A stretch of DNA of 64,000 nt from DATFVA01 sp963747755 (GTDB lineage Bacteria; Bacteroidota; Ignavibacteria; Ignavibacteriales; Ignavibacteriaceae), in the NCBI GenBank assembly GCA_963747755.1, contig CAVVGK010000004.1:62001-126000 (forward strand), read 5' to 3'. Below are positions 16,319 to 26,444 of the stretch, piece by piece. The position numbers and the translations under genes are program-made. How positions within the stretch are numbered: the first letter of the stretch is position 1; every line of letters starts with the position of its first letter. The notes under the pieces are model-generated. The model saw nothing but the letters and a program-made list of their open reading frames with translations. It searched no databases and was not told where the DNA came from.

Positions 16319-19300
16319 TTAATGTAATATGTTTTTTGTCTGGAGGAGACTTACAGTCTGCCTATAGAGCATTGGGTTGATTATAAATCTACTATCCGAT
16401 CTGATTACTATGCCGTCATCGGCAAGAAGCAGCAGGTTGAGCCGGCTTTTTTCTTCAGCCTGGTTAAAGATAACAGAAAGCTGCTTTGCAGTGAGTCCGT
16501 CATGTATAAGGAGAGCATAAAGACTAAAGACCTTCTCATCTCCCAATCCCTGAAGGAATGAAAAATCAAGTCCTTCGAGAGAACCAATAGTAATGGTATC
16601 ATTCTTCACTTCTCTTGTTGAACTCATCCAGAAAAACAAAGATATGCTGAGGTTGCTTCTTGCAAACTTATTAAGTTCAGAGAAATATTTACTTTTAAGA
16701 TATTTCTGCTTTTCAGCTTCGTTTAACTTCTGGTACGTTTTACTCTGAGAGTCCACCTCCGAGGGTTCAAATTTTATATTATATCCGCTTACCCTATGGC
16801 GCTTCATAATAATATCAACTATCTGTTCGTCAGTAAAAGGCTGCAGGCTGACTAAATACGAAAAATAGTCGCTTATGTTAAGCACCCTTTCCAGATAGTT
16901 CCAGGCGTATATATTTGAAGAAGCGATCCAGAAAACATTCTTATTGGTTGCTGAGAGAATCTGGAAGAAATTCCTGAACGAGGCAAATCCGCCTATCTTA
17001 CGATGAAAAAGATGATGTATATTCTCGAGTATGATGATCCTTTTATTCCCCGTTGAATTTAAGAAATGGGAAATTTCCCGGGGCTCGCGAAACCCGGTTC
17101 CAAGGGCACCGCCAAAGAACTTAAGGAAGCTCTCTTCGCATTCTATTATCTCATCGATATCTATCTTTATTAATTCCCCTCCTATGTCTATGTTTTTCAG
17201 AAGAAAGTTTATGGTTGTAGTGATGCCGCTCCCTTTTTCGCCGATGAGAGCAGCCGGAGCATAATGACCCTTGATCCAATTTTCATATGCAAGCTTAAGT
17301 TTTTCTATTTCGGCTTCTCTTGCTTCATAAAACTTTTCATCCTCAAGTGGTTCAATCCTGAAAAGTCTTTGATATACGTAAGGAAGTTTATTAACAGCAT
17401 TTTCTGTTTCCGTTAAGAAATCAGATATTTCGGTAGAAATCTTTGTTCGTTTTGATTCAAGTCCGAACCTTTTCCTGACATCCCTATAAAAACTGCCGGT
17501 ACGTGTGAAAACCAGCTTGAGAAAGCTGAGTATACCGGGTATAAAATCCTTGATCGACTGCAGAGTCTTGGCGCGGAACTGAACTGTTTTTTCAATTGCT
17601 TTAGCTTTGGCTATACGGAGTCTTATTTCGATAATGTTATCGGTATCCGTAAGAGTTAATATTTGTTTATTATAAGAAGCTATTGATTCGGAGGAGGTGT
17701 TTATGATGTTCTCATGTACTTCAAACAGCTGTGATTTTATTTCATCAGTTTTAGATATTGCTCTATGCAGACCTTCAGATGCAATTGCTGCCGGGTTTAT
17801 CTCCCCTCCTTCCAGACCTAAAGTATCAGAAGAAGCGATAGCCGACTCCAGATTAAAGTCAGCAATTTTATCAACATCTTTTAAACTATTCTGAATCTCG
17901 TTGAGAGTTTCAATAACCACGGCCTTAAGCCGATGAGTTTCCTTTAAAAAATCGGGAAGGATTTCAAATCTTATCAGCTCATCCGGCTTGATGTATTCGA
18001 TTTCCGAATTACGGATCTGCCGGTCATATACCGCCGTTTTAACTATGGCTCTTTTTTCTAATGTCTTCGCTATATTTTTCTTCAGGTTGAGTTCAAGTTC
18101 ATCAATGGTCTCAGGAATATCCTCGCTTAATAAAAGTTCTGCCGCGGCATCAATCAACTCGACGCTCAGCGATTTATACAAAAACGACTTTTCCCTTAGA
18201 AGGGCGTCCCTGAATCCGGAAGAATCCTTCTGCTGTTCCAGCCTGTTCCTGCTGCTGAACAGGATCCGGTTTATTTCATCCAGAGAAGGTATCGCGTTAC
18301 CTATTATCTTCGTCCGGATATCCGACCGGAGGGAGTATAATTCCTGTACTTCAAGAATCTCGTTAAGGTAGATATCCTTATTTAATTTCCAGTCTTCCAG
18401 AAGTGTATAAAAAGTATTATTCCATCCTGCAGCCAGCTGCCTGTACCTTTCCTCAACATTCTTCTCTGAGTTTATTACTTTCTTACTGTTATAGCGCCAG
18501 GAAGGGTACTCCAGTGTACCTGACTTTCTATATGTATCATCAAGCTGATTAAAAACATCATCAAGATATTCTTCAACCTTTGTTCTTATGCTGTCCTTTG
18601 TTTTCTGGAGAAGTTTTAATATCGAATCGAATTCTTTATCAAGAAGGTATATTTCATCATCATTTGGGATATACCTGTTGAGATCATTGAGCTGAAGATT
18701 ATCAGTAAAGTGTTTATTTATTTTCTCTTCACTTTTCCAGGCAGACTGAAAAGAAGCTGCGGTTTCTCTGTTTAGTTCATTTATAATTTCAAAGGATTTA
18801 ATAAAGAACGAATCCCTGATAATAAGCTGAATTAAATTGCGGAAATATATTTTCCTCTTCCAGGTTCTCAATGATTTATCGGGATTCCGGAACAGTTTTC
18901 TGAAGAGATTTGTCGTTCTTCCCGGTGAGGTGGTTATAAAATATCCTGTCTTCTTGACGACCTTTATACTTTTAAAAGGAAATGAATCAGCCGGTAGTAT
19001 TTTAAACCTTTCCGCATCCTGTTCCTCTATCCTTTTCCTGTCGGTAAGTTTAATGAAATCTTCGTAACCTTGAATTAATTCAGGGAATTTATCCTTAAAA
19101 CCGGGGATATTTCGGTCGGGAGTCTTCTTTTCAAGAAGTTCCATAAGTGAGGAGTTATATTTTTCCACATTCCGATAAAACCGGGGCTCATCTTCCTTAA
19201 GCTCTTTAAGGTCAATGACGTGAGTCTTCACGAGGTCCCTGACAACATTTATGAAATAAATTTGTTCATCAATCTCATCATTCAGCCTGTTTATCAGAAA

Positions 19301-19354
19301 AGAATCGATAAATTCTTCGATCTCATCTCTGATTACAACAAATTCATCTTTCAT
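16319..19354 (-). CDS. Giant AAA/STAND-like protein with degenerate P-loop, linked to MscS channels
   Basis: A 1011-residue protein of unknown function. Residues 1-690 are almost entirely helical and highly charged, without a signal peptide or a clear TM helix (605-617 is only weakly hydrophobic). An AAA-like core begins near 700. The Walker A position reads GEKGSGITT (705-713), so the invariant Lys of GxxxxGK[ST] is Ile711. Walker B is RIIILENIHHLF (772-783), with Glu-Asn in place of Asp-Glu. A sensor-1-like Asn occurs in IASSNIYAW. Residues about 928-1011 look like a winged-helix end, as in STAND or Orc-type ATPases. It shares a transcript with an MscS gene and diverges from another 146 bp away. 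The altered motifs suggest nucleotide binding without normal hydrolysis. No family name is known to me. Confidence 0.75.
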   Translation of the reverse strand: MKDEFVVIRDEIEEFIDSFLINRLNDEIDEQIYFINVVRDLVKTHVIDLKELKEDEPRFYRNVEKYNSSLMELLEKKTPDRNIPGFKDKFPELIQGYEDFIKLTDRKRIEEQDAERFKILPADSFPFKSIKVVKKTGYFITTSPGRTTNLFRKLFRNPDKSLRTWKRKIYFRNLIQLIIRDSFFIKSFEIINELNRETAASFQSAWKSEEKINKHFTDNLQLNDLNRYIPNDDEIYLLDKEFDSILKLLQKTKDSIRTKVEEYLDDVFNQLDDTYRKSGTLEYPSWRYNSKKVINSEKNVEERYRQLAAGWNNTFYTLLEDWKLNKDIYLNEILEVQELYSLRSDIRTKIIGNAIPSLDEINRILFSSRNRLEQQKDSSGFRDALLREKSFLYKSLSVELIDAAAELLLSEDIPETIDELELNLKKNIAKTLEKRAIVKTAVYDRQIRNSEIEYIKPDELIRFEILPDFLKETHRLKAVVIETLNEIQNSLKDVDKIADFNLESAIASSDTLGLEGGEINPAAIASEGLHRAISKTDEIKSQLFEVHENIINTSSESIASYNKQILTLTDTDNIIEIRLRIAKAKAIEKTVQFRAKTLQSIKDFIPGILSFLKLVFTRTGSFYRDVRKRFGLESKRTKISTEISDFLTETENAVNKLPYVYQRLFRIEPLEDEKFYEAREAEIEKLKLAYENWIKGHYAPAALIGEKGSGITTTINFLLKNIDIGGELIKIDIDEIIECEESFLKFFGGALGTGFREPREISHFLNSTGNKRIIILENIHHLFHRKIGGFASFRNFFQILSATNKNVFWIASSNIYAWNYLERVLNISDYFSYLVSLQPFTDEQIVDIIMKRHRVSGYNIKFEPSEVDSQSKTYQKLNEAEKQKYLKSKYFSELNKFARSNLSISLFFWMSSTREVKNDTITIGSLEGLDFSFLQGLGDEKVFSLYALLIHDGLTAKQLSVIFNQAEEKSRLNLLLLADDGIVIRSDSRFIINPMLYRQTVSLLQTKNILH

Positions 19355-19500
19355 TTAAATCATTTAATTATGAGGGATTACGGGAATATAAAGAATTTAA
19401 GATAAACCCGGAAAAGCATTTTCCTGGCAATGTTAGCCAGGACAAAGAAACCAACATGAAAATTCATAAGATTATTGAGTAGTAAAACAACAGGAACTAA

Positions 19501-20403
19501 GTGCAGGATTTCTTTTACAGAATATATCATGACCCTACATGGGGCAAAATAGTTATAGCCGTTACCGGAATCGTTATTCTTTTTATCCTAAACCGCCTGG
19601 TAAAAAGATCGCTTGTCGGGCGGATTAAAGATAATGAGACCAGGTATAAGCTAAAGAAGACAGTAAGTTTCGTAGTTTATGTTACTGTCATATTATTCAT
19701 TTCGATAATATACTCCGATAAACTTGGCGGAATTACTGTAGCACTAGGTGTTGCAGGGGCGGGTATCGCTTTTGCTCTCCAGGAGGTTATAACAAGTGTT
19801 GCAGGTTGGCTGGCTGTGTCGGTTGGAAGATTCTACAGGTCGGGCGACAGGGTGCAGCTGGGGGGAATTAAAGGTGATGTTATAGATATCGGGATTCTCA
19901 GAACAACCGTGATGGAGTGCGGCGAATGGGTGGATGGCGACCTATATAACGGAAGGGTTGTGAGAATAGCCAACAGTTTCGTCTTTAAGGAACCTGTATT
20001 TAATTACTCCGGTGAGTTCCCTTTCCTTTGGGATGAAATAAAGTTGCCGGTCAGGTTTGGGTGTGATCATAGATATGTGAAAGAAAAATTATATAAGGTC
20101 ACTGTAGGACTGCTGGGAGATTATGCCAGCGAAGCCAAAACAGCCTGGAAGGATCTAGTTGCGCGATACAGAATAGAAAATGCATCCGTTGAGCCGATGG
20201 TAACGATGATCGTCAACGATAACTGGATGGAATTCACCATAAGATACGTTGTGGATTATAAAAAGAGGCGTTCTGTAAAAGATGCTCTTTTTACCAGGAT
20301 AATTGATGAGATTGATAAATCAGAAGGTAAAATTATGCTGGCTTCCGCAACCTTTGAAATTGTGCCAACATCTGCATTAAAAATCGAATCACGCAGAAAG
20401 TAA
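19501..20403 (+). CDS. MscS-family mechanosensitive channel (second copy)
   Basis: Starts at GTG 19501, after AGGAACTAA. The protein shows TM helices near residues 14-33 and 52-72, then the pore helix segment GVAGAGIAFALQEVITSVAGWLA and the GDRVQLGG strand of the MscS beta domain. A C-terminal region ends in an ESRRK tail. At 300 residues it is near the usual size. It is divergent from the giant AAA-type gene, which carries another MscS gene on its other side. The two channels differ clearly in sequence and topology, since this one has no signal or Ser/Asp-rich stretch. It is therefore not a recent duplicate. Its gene abuts the following convergent gene with no spacer. Confidence 0.88.
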   Translation: MQDFFYRIYHDPTWGKIVIAVTGIVILFILNRLVKRSLVGRIKDNETRYKLKKTVSFVVYVTVILFISIIYSDKLGGITVALGVAGAGIAFALQEVITSVAGWLAVSVGRFYRSGDRVQLGGIKGDVIDIGILRTTVMECGEWVDGDLYNGRVVRIANSFVFKEPVFNYSGEFPFLWDEIKLPVRFGCDHRYVKEKLYKVTVGLLGDYASEAKTAWKDLVARYRIENASVEPMVTMIVNDNWMEFTIRYVVDYKKRRSVKDALFTRIIDEIDKSEGKIMLASATFEIVPTSALKIESRRK

Positions 20404-21939
20404 TTACTTCTTCAATACGACTTCATACAGATCGCTTCTCCTGTCCTTCCAGTTAAGCGTACTTCCGCTGAAACGATGACGCTTCACAAGTTCCATATCA
20501 ATATCGTGGATGATCACCGTTTCTATGTTAGGGGTACACTCGGCAGCCACCGCATCACGTGAGAATTGAAAATCGGAGGGCGTGTATATACCCGACTGAG
20601 CATACTGAATATCCATATTTTCTACGAACGGCAAATTGCCGACATTACCCGCAATGGCCGCATACACACCATTCTCTATACACCTTGCCTGGGCGCAGTA
20701 GCGAACACGCAGGTACCCGTAGCGTTCATCTGTACAAAAAGGAACAAAAATAAGCTCGGCGCCCTTCTGAGTAGCAATCCTCGAGAGTTCCGGGAATTCA
20801 ATATCATAACAGATCTGGATATTTATCTTCCCCCTGTCGGTATCAAATACCTCAATCTTATCACCGGGCTTCACACCCCACCATTTTCTTTCATTGGGGG
20901 TAATATGAATTTTATACTGCTTCTCTATTGAACCGTCTCTTCTGAATAGGTATGCAATGTTATAGATATCATCTCCCTCTCTCGTATAATGCGACCCCCC
21001 GATAATGTTAATATTATGTTTTATAGAGAGCTTGTTGAAAAGATCCAGGTACTTTGGTGTCAGGTCGGCCAGCGTTCTTACAGCGATGCCCGGCCGTTCA
21101 TTGGGAAGATATGAAAGAAGCTGAAGTGTGAATATTTCAGGGAAGAGAATGAAGTCGCTTTTATATCCTGAGGCAACATCGACAAAATACTCACACTGTC
21201 TTTCGAATTCCCTGAAGTTTTTCAGACTTCTCATCTGGTACTGCACGACGCAGATCCTGACTTTTTTTGATGTAACATACCTTTTAGCCTGCTTCGGAAC
21301 ATAATCGAGATTAGGCCACTCCAGAAGTGTAGCATGTCCCACGGATTCGGTATCCGATTTCAGGTAGGTCGGCATTATTCTTTTAAGAACAAAGCCGTTA
21401 GACAGCTGCGCAGTGAGTACCAGGTCATATAACTCTTTACTGATCACTTTATCTACGTACTCACGAGCTGTCATCTTCGATTTCTGTTTATAGTAGCCCG
21501 GTATCCTGCCTCCTATAACAATACTTCTCAGGTTATATTTCCTTGCAATTTGTTTTCTCGCGTCATAGAGCCGGCGGGATAATCTCATTCCCCTGAAATC
21601 AGGATGAACCATAATCTCTATTCCATAAAGAGTATCTCCTTCGGGATTATGGTTGGTTATGTACCCGTTATCGCTTATACGCTGCCAGCTGTCGTAATCC
21701 TCGTGAAGATCAAAATCAACAATGAGGCTATTTGATGACGCAATGATCTTACCGTCATACTCGATGCAGATCTGACCTTCGGGAAAAATTTCAAGCTGAC
21801 TTGTAAGCTGATCGGGGTTCCATGTAGGCATACCCGGAAATGATAGTGCCTGAAGTTCCACAAGCTTATCGTAATCCTCAACCTGAAGCTGTCTTACACT
21901 TATTTTCTTCGCGAATTTCTTTAGATCGATTTGCTTCAT
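20404..21939 (-). CDS. GNAT acetyltransferase fused to a nitrilase-family amidohydrolase
   Basis: Two enzymes in one chain of 511 residues. Residues 12-200 are a GNAT domain with the acetyl-CoA loop region VHPDFRGMRLSRRLYDA. Residues 225-505 are a carbon-nitrogen hydrolase with the triad Glu268 (LFPEIF), Lys343 (QYKIHI) and Cys377 (QICYDIEFPE). This bifunctional architecture is known across bacteria, but its substrate is not established. GAAGGAGTG precedes the ATG. It is convergent with the MscS gene and shares no operon. Cytoplasmic. Confidence 0.9.
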   Translation of the reverse strand: MKQIDLKKFAKKISVRQLQVEDYDKLVELQALSFPGMPTWNPDQLTSQLEIFPEGQICIEYDGKIIASSNSLIVDFDLHEDYDSWQRISDNGYITNHNPEGDTLYGIEIMVHPDFRGMRLSRRLYDARKQIARKYNLRSIVIGGRIPGYYKQKSKMTAREYVDKVISKELYDLVLTAQLSNGFVLKRIMPTYLKSDTESVGHATLLEWPNLDYVPKQAKRYVTSKKVRICVVQYQMRSLKNFREFERQCEYFVDVASGYKSDFILFPEIFTLQLLSYLPNERPGIAVRTLADLTPKYLDLFNKLSIKHNINIIGGSHYTREGDDIYNIAYLFRRDGSIEKQYKIHITPNERKWWGVKPGDKIEVFDTDRGKINIQICYDIEFPELSRIATQKGAELIFVPFCTDERYGYLRVRYCAQARCIENGVYAAIAGNVGNLPFVENMDIQYAQSGIYTPSDFQFSRDAVAAECTPNIETVIIHDIDMELVKRHRFSGSTLNWKDRRSDLYEVVLKK

Positions 21940-22083
21940 TAAAATACACTCCTTCTTAGATGTAAAAATCCTTATAGTTTGCCAAGGTTGATGTTTTGAT
22001 TTGCTCCTTCGGGTATGAATCAGGTATAGATACTAAAATTTAAGATAAAAACAAATTCTGCTAATCACCCATATTGTAAGAGC

Positions 22084-23277
22084 TTAGAAAGAATATTTAA
22101 TTCTTACGTAGAAAGAACTTCCGTAATCACCGTACTGGGTAAGCGAATCCCCGTTAAAAAGAAGAGCAATAACATACAAATCGAGATTGGTGATGACGGA
22201 GTAGCTTGCTGAAGGCACAATAACATATGACTCGTCATCAGGATTATAGATACCGAACAGACTTCCCCTCAGGAGTGGTGTAATATCATAAGAGAATTCC
22301 TGGTAAACAGACCACCTTGCGGGAGAAAGCATACCCAGGTTAAGTGCTTCCTGCTGATAAAGTCCTGCATTCACCGTTTTTCCAGCATTATAGTACATTA
22401 TTTCTGTATGGATGTAGAAGCTGTTGGGTAAGGTGTAATCTCCTGAAAGAACGAAAGAAAAAACCGGATCTTTAAATGAAGAAATGGGCTCGTATACAGG
22501 CAGTACAGCAGAAAGGTTTTTGTATTTCTGTATTACCCCCGGCTTTTCTGTAATAGTAAACTCCCCCCGAAAACCGGCATTGAGAATGTCACCCGACCAG
22601 CCTCCTCCGAGTACCCAGCGGTTATTTTTAATTCCGCCTATCAGATTAAAATCATAATCCCAATTGTTGAAAGAAACCAGCCCGGCTGCGATTATCCGGT
22701 CGACAGATTTAGCAGGACGGACAGCTGCCTCTACTTTTGTAACAGGACCGGTATAGTACTGCACTCTCACTGCATCCGTACCCGGCAGTTCCTCGTAATC
22801 AAAATCGAGAGGTGACTGCGGGTTAAACAGGTCGGTAGGGTTCCATACCCAGCTGGTTCCCCAGGCAATGCGCTGGCGTCCTACCGTAACTTCAAACTTG
22901 TCTTTCACCCAGTCGAGCCACAGCCGGTCGGTTTCAAGATAGCCGAGTGTTTTATCTTTATCCCACAACACTGCATCAAGGTCAGCGAATTCGTGATGTG
23001 ATTTTATTTGGTCTAAAAAATCGGGAATCTTTTCAACGCTCTCACCATAATATGCTCTGAATCTGAATTCAAGTGCTGCCGTAAGCGAACTGGCGGGGTA
23101 CCACCTGGTATTGAGACGTGCGTGGATAAGATGATCTTCAAACCTTTCATTATAAAAAGGATATTTGGTAGTTCCGAACATATACTTTGCATAGCCATAA
23201 ACATCGGTAACGGGAAGCTGGGCGAAGGTGCCGGAAGTTATACTGATAAGCAGGAATAAAAGTATTCTAGCTCTCAT
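22084..23277 (-). CDS. Outer-membrane beta-barrel protein of the ABC/FtsX operon
   Basis: The start is ATG 23275-23277, overlapping the end of the ABC ATPase gene by 11 bp. The longer open frame upstream lies inside the ATPase gene. It begins with a signal peptide (MRARILLFLLISITSGTFAQ). The mature part is full of alternating aromatic strands and short turns and ends in the aromatic strand FYVRIKYSF, typical of outer-membrane barrels. Similar barrels of this length occur as the outer-membrane partner of LolA-like and FtsX-type export operons. The specific family is not certain. Its place at the end of this operon suggests that it receives or passes the cargo moved by the permease complex. Confidence 0.8.
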   Translation of the reverse strand: MRARILLFLLISITSGTFAQLPVTDVYGYAKYMFGTTKYPFYNERFEDHLIHARLNTRWYPASSLTAALEFRFRAYYGESVEKIPDFLDQIKSHHEFADLDAVLWDKDKTLGYLETDRLWLDWVKDKFEVTVGRQRIAWGTSWVWNPTDLFNPQSPLDFDYEELPGTDAVRVQYYTGPVTKVEAAVRPAKSVDRIIAAGLVSFNNWDYDFNLIGGIKNNRWVLGGGWSGDILNAGFRGEFTITEKPGVIQKYKNLSAVLPVYEPISSFKDPVFSFVLSGDYTLPNSFYIHTEIMYYNAGKTVNAGLYQQEALNLGMLSPARWSVYQEFSYDITPLLRGSLFGIYNPDDESYVIVPSASYSVITNLDLYVIALLFNGDSLTQYGDYGSSFYVRIKYSF

Positions 23278-23974
23278 TCTTCTGCAGCGCCTTCCGCTTT
23301 TCATCGGATTTAATTTTACCATCCTCGAGAGTAACAACCCTGTGAGCACGTTTAATCACTTTGGAATCGTGCGTTGAAAAAACGAAGGTCATCTCGTATT
23401 TGCCGTTGAGATTTTCCATCAAATCGAGAAGTGCTTCAGCAGTAACTGAGTCCAGATTTGCTGTTGGTTCATCAGCAAGAACAAAAGAAGGATGTGAGGC
23501 AAGTGATCGTGCAACTGCTACCCTCTGCTGCTGACCTCCGGACAATTCGGAAGGGCGGCTCTTCATCCTGTCGTACAAACCAACTGCTTCCAGTAATTCA
23601 GCAGCTCTTTTCTCCCTTTCCTGCTTTGGTATATTCTGAAGCAGCATTATAAATTCAACATTCTCCTTTGCAGTTAAAACGGGAATGAGGTTATAAGCCT
23701 GGAAGACAAATCCTATATGGTGAAGACGAAAGTTGATAAGTTCATCAGGTTTATAAGTGGAAATGTCAGTACCGTCAACTACAATCTTCCCTTCAGTCGG
23801 CTGATCAAGTCCCCCTATCATATTCAGTAATGTAGTTTTCCCTGAACCCGATGGTCCCACAATCGCAGTGAATTCACCTTTTTCAATTTTGAGGTCAACA
23901 CCCTTCACAGCGTGGACAGGTACCTTTGTAGTGTTATAAGTTTTATGAAGATTATATAATTCTATCAGAGCCAT
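23267..23974 (-). CDS. ABC transporter ATPase, LolD/MacB type
   Basis: All ABC motifs are intact: Walker A GPSGSGKT, Q-loop FVFQAYNLIP, signature LSGGQQQRVAVARSLA, Walker B FVLADEPTANLDS, and H-loop STHD. The MacB/LolD class is indicated by the PTANLDS and GGLDQPTEGKI motifs. The frame opens at GTG 23980 and has ATG codons at 23977 and 23974. GGAG upstream best fits the last (MALIELYNLHKTY). It powers the two FtsX-type permeases encoded just upstream (13-bp gap) and overlaps the barrel gene downstream. Confidence 0.93.
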   Translation of the reverse strand: MALIELYNLHKTYNTTKVPVHAVKGVDLKIEKGEFTAIVGPSGSGKTTLLNMIGGLDQPTEGKIVVDGTDISTYKPDELINFRLHHIGFVFQAYNLIPVLTAKENVEFIMLLQNIPKQEREKRAAELLEAVGLYDRMKSRPSELSGGQQQRVAVARSLASHPSFVLADEPTANLDSVTAEALLDLMENLNGKYEMTFVFSTHDSKVIKRAHRVVTLEDGKIKSDEKRKALQKNES

Positions 23975-23993
23975 CATCACTCCGTTATTTTCA

Positions 23994-25208
23994 TTAATAA
24001 GTTCTTATTGCTGATGCAGGGTTCAACCTGACAGCTTTAATTGCGGGGTATACAGCACTTATGATTGCCGTAATAATTATCATTACAAACAGTATGGGAT
24101 AAAATTCTGTCGGAAGTCCGGGAAACAGGTGCGAGCTTATGCCATAGCTTGATAAACCCTGCGAGAACAACGAAAGGTTTATTCCCTTTTGAGCAGTAAT
24201 CCAGATAGAAGCCGCACCAAGTATCATTCCTATTATCCCCCCTGTAATCGAAAGTACTATTGTTTCAATGATGATAAGAATAAAAACACGTATCCTCTTC
24301 ATACCTACCGCCATCAGAACCCCAAGCTCTCTTATCCTCTCCATAACCGACATAAGCATCGTATTCGTTATTCCGAAGAGCAGCGCAAACAGAATAATAC
24401 CAAGGAAAATATTCAGCTCAAGAATGAGTGTTTCGTAGGTAAGGCTAAGCTCGGGAGCCAGCTGCTGCCATGTTTCAACCGATAGATTTTTATATTTGTC
24501 TCTTAATTGGGATGCAATAGGATCCATAACCTGAACGGTATTAAGTCGTACGGCAATTTCATGAATTACCGGCTTGCTCTGAAGCAGGTTAAGGAGATCG
24601 CTCTGCTTAACAAAGACGTTGCTTTTATCGAACATCGATGATTCAGTCTCGAATATCCCTGCAATCCTGAATGCCGCATAAATTATATTTCCGTCCATTC
24701 CCTGGAAACTTAGAACTATCTTGGAACGGAGCTTCAGATCAAGTTTTTTAGCCAGCTCTTTTCCGACAATGATAGGATTCCTGCTGACACCCCCGAAATA
24801 TTCCCCTTCAACAATACTTGAGGCCACGCTGGTTACTTTTCTCTCACTGTCAGGTATTATTCCCTTCAGCTCAACACCTGTTGAAGATGAAGCAGAGGCT
24901 GCCATCCCTTCAATTACAGTTCTTCCCGAAACAGCTTTCACCCCCTTAATTTTGGCAATATCTTCCTCTATGTCCTTTCCGCCGGGAATAAAGTTTTCTA
25001 TTAAGTTTTCCTTCTTAAATTTTTCCGTGTGCACCTGGATGTGACTGAGATCCCTGTCTATTGCAGCGTTGACTGTAGAATCCCACATCCCGTACATTAC
25101 CGCGCTGGCAAAGAGTCCGCATCCAAGTCCAATAGCTATTGCAGCAAGTATAATAAGACTTCTTTTTTTGTTCCGCCATACATTTTTCCACGCAAGCAGG
25201 AAAAGCAT
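23994..25208 (-). CDS. FtsX-type permease (second of two)
   Basis: LolC/MacB-like topology: one TM helix near residues 17-40, a periplasmic MacB_PCD domain of about 210 residues, then three TM helices near 268-290, 318-345 and 370-392. The MSVMERIRELGVLMAVGMKR motif between the second and third helices is diagnostic of FtsX-family permeases. AGGAG precedes the ATG. The protein should pair with its upstream paralogue and the ATPase to form a mechanotransmission-type exporter or lipoprotein-extracting complex. Confidence 0.92.
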   Translation of the reverse strand: MLFLLAWKNVWRNKKRSLIILAAIAIGLGCGLFASAVMYGMWDSTVNAAIDRDLSHIQVHTEKFKKENLIENFIPGGKDIEEDIAKIKGVKAVSGRTVIEGMAASASSSTGVELKGIIPDSERKVTSVASSIVEGEYFGGVSRNPIIVGKELAKKLDLKLRSKIVLSFQGMDGNIIYAAFRIAGIFETESSMFDKSNVFVKQSDLLNLLQSKPVIHEIAVRLNTVQVMDPIASQLRDKYKNLSVETWQQLAPELSLTYETLILELNIFLGIILFALLFGITNTMLMSVMERIRELGVLMAVGMKRIRVFILIIIETIVLSITGGIIGMILGAASIWITAQKGINLSLFSQGLSSYGISSHLFPGLPTEFYPILFVMIIITAIISAVYPAIKAVRLNPASAIRTY

Positions 25209-25223
25209 TTTTCAAACTCCTGA

Positions 25224-26444
25224 TTAATTTCTAATAGCCTCAACGGCCTTAAGTTTCTGAACATACCTGAACGGATACCATGCCGAAAGAAGGGCAATAA
25301 GAAGCACCGTCCAGAACTGGGCGATAAATATTCCCGGGGCAATGCTGAAAGGCATAATAGGTTCCAGACCGAACGCAAGCATCGCGTCAGCAAGGTCGCC
25401 CGTAAGCCTGATAGGGTTATAATAAAAATATAAAAGCAGCGGATAGCTGATAATTATCCCCGCAATTACACCGATAAGGGATATAAAAATAGTTTCGATG
25501 GTGGTTATAAGGATCAGTTTAGTTTTCTTCATACCAACGGCAATCAGTATTCCGAATTCCTTTGTCCTCTCGGCTGTCATCATCATTATCGTTCCGAATA
25601 TGCCGAAGCCGATCACAATATAGAGGATGGCCAGCATAATAATTCCCCCGGCATTATCTACTTCAATCGACTGCACAAGTTCCGGGGTCATTTCCTTCCA
25701 GGTCATTACTTCATAATCATCATCAAACAGCTTTGCCACCTGCGATCTTACCTGTTCAAGTTCATTCGGCTTCTCAATCATTATTGAGAGAGATGTAATC
25801 CTGTTATCAGCAGAATACAGCCACTGCGAATAAGAAAGGCTTGTATAAATAAGAGATTTGTTCAACTCCGGTATCGGAAGCTTGATGATTCCCTGTACAG
25901 GAACCTGTGCTGCTGCGGTGATTCCATGGTAACCCTGACCATACAGCACAACAGAATCACCTACACCGACTTTAAGCAGTTCCGCAAGTCCCTGCCCTAT
26001 TAACAATCCTCTGCTTGAATCTGAAAGATACTTACCCGCGGTCAGCTTTTCGTTCAGCTTCAGAGTGGTTTTTTCTGCTGCAGGATTTATTCCAATGATG
26101 GGTGAAACCCGGGTAGCGTTTCCGCGTGAAACCAGGGTGAATGTTTCCAGCCGCGGAATGACCTGGGTAACGTGGGTAATATTTTTTAGTTTTCCTTCAA
26201 CCTGTTTATCCAGCACCATGCTTTTATCCAGCGAACGCTTGTCCCAGTAGCCTTTCTCATGTACCTGAATATATCCGGTTGAGAACCTGACGGAAGAATC
26301 AATCATAAAATCATAGCTTCCCTTCTGCATTGAGCGCATCACAAGGGCAAGAAGCACCGCGAAGAAAACAGATGAAGCAGCGATAAGCGTCCTTTTCTTA
26401 TTTCTCCAGAGATTCCTCCAGGCGAGCCGAAGATACGTTTCCAT
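25224..26444 (-). CDS. FtsX-type permease (first of two)
   Basis: It has the same four-helix, large-periplasmic-loop plan as the next gene. The FtsX motif is MMMTAERTKEFGILIAVGMKK near residues 285-305. The N-terminal helix follows a WRNLWRNKKRT start, a shared family signature. The start ATG 26442-26444 overlaps the stop of the LolA-like gene by one base (TAATG), which implies coupled translation. Two distinct permeases suggest a heterodimer like LolCE. Confidence 0.92.
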   Translation of the reverse strand: METYLRLAWRNLWRNKKRTLIAASSVFFAVLLALVMRSMQKGSYDFMIDSSVRFSTGYIQVHEKGYWDKRSLDKSMVLDKQVEGKLKNITHVTQVIPRLETFTLVSRGNATRVSPIIGINPAAEKTTLKLNEKLTAGKYLSDSSRGLLIGQGLAELLKVGVGDSVVLYGQGYHGITAAAQVPVQGIIKLPIPELNKSLIYTSLSYSQWLYSADNRITSLSIMIEKPNELEQVRSQVAKLFDDDYEVMTWKEMTPELVQSIEVDNAGGIIMLAILYIVIGFGIFGTIMMMTAERTKEFGILIAVGMKKTKLILITTIETIFISLIGVIAGIIISYPLLLYFYYNPIRLTGDLADAMLAFGLEPIMPFSIAPGIFIAQFWTVLLIALLSAWYPFRYVQKLKAVEAIRN

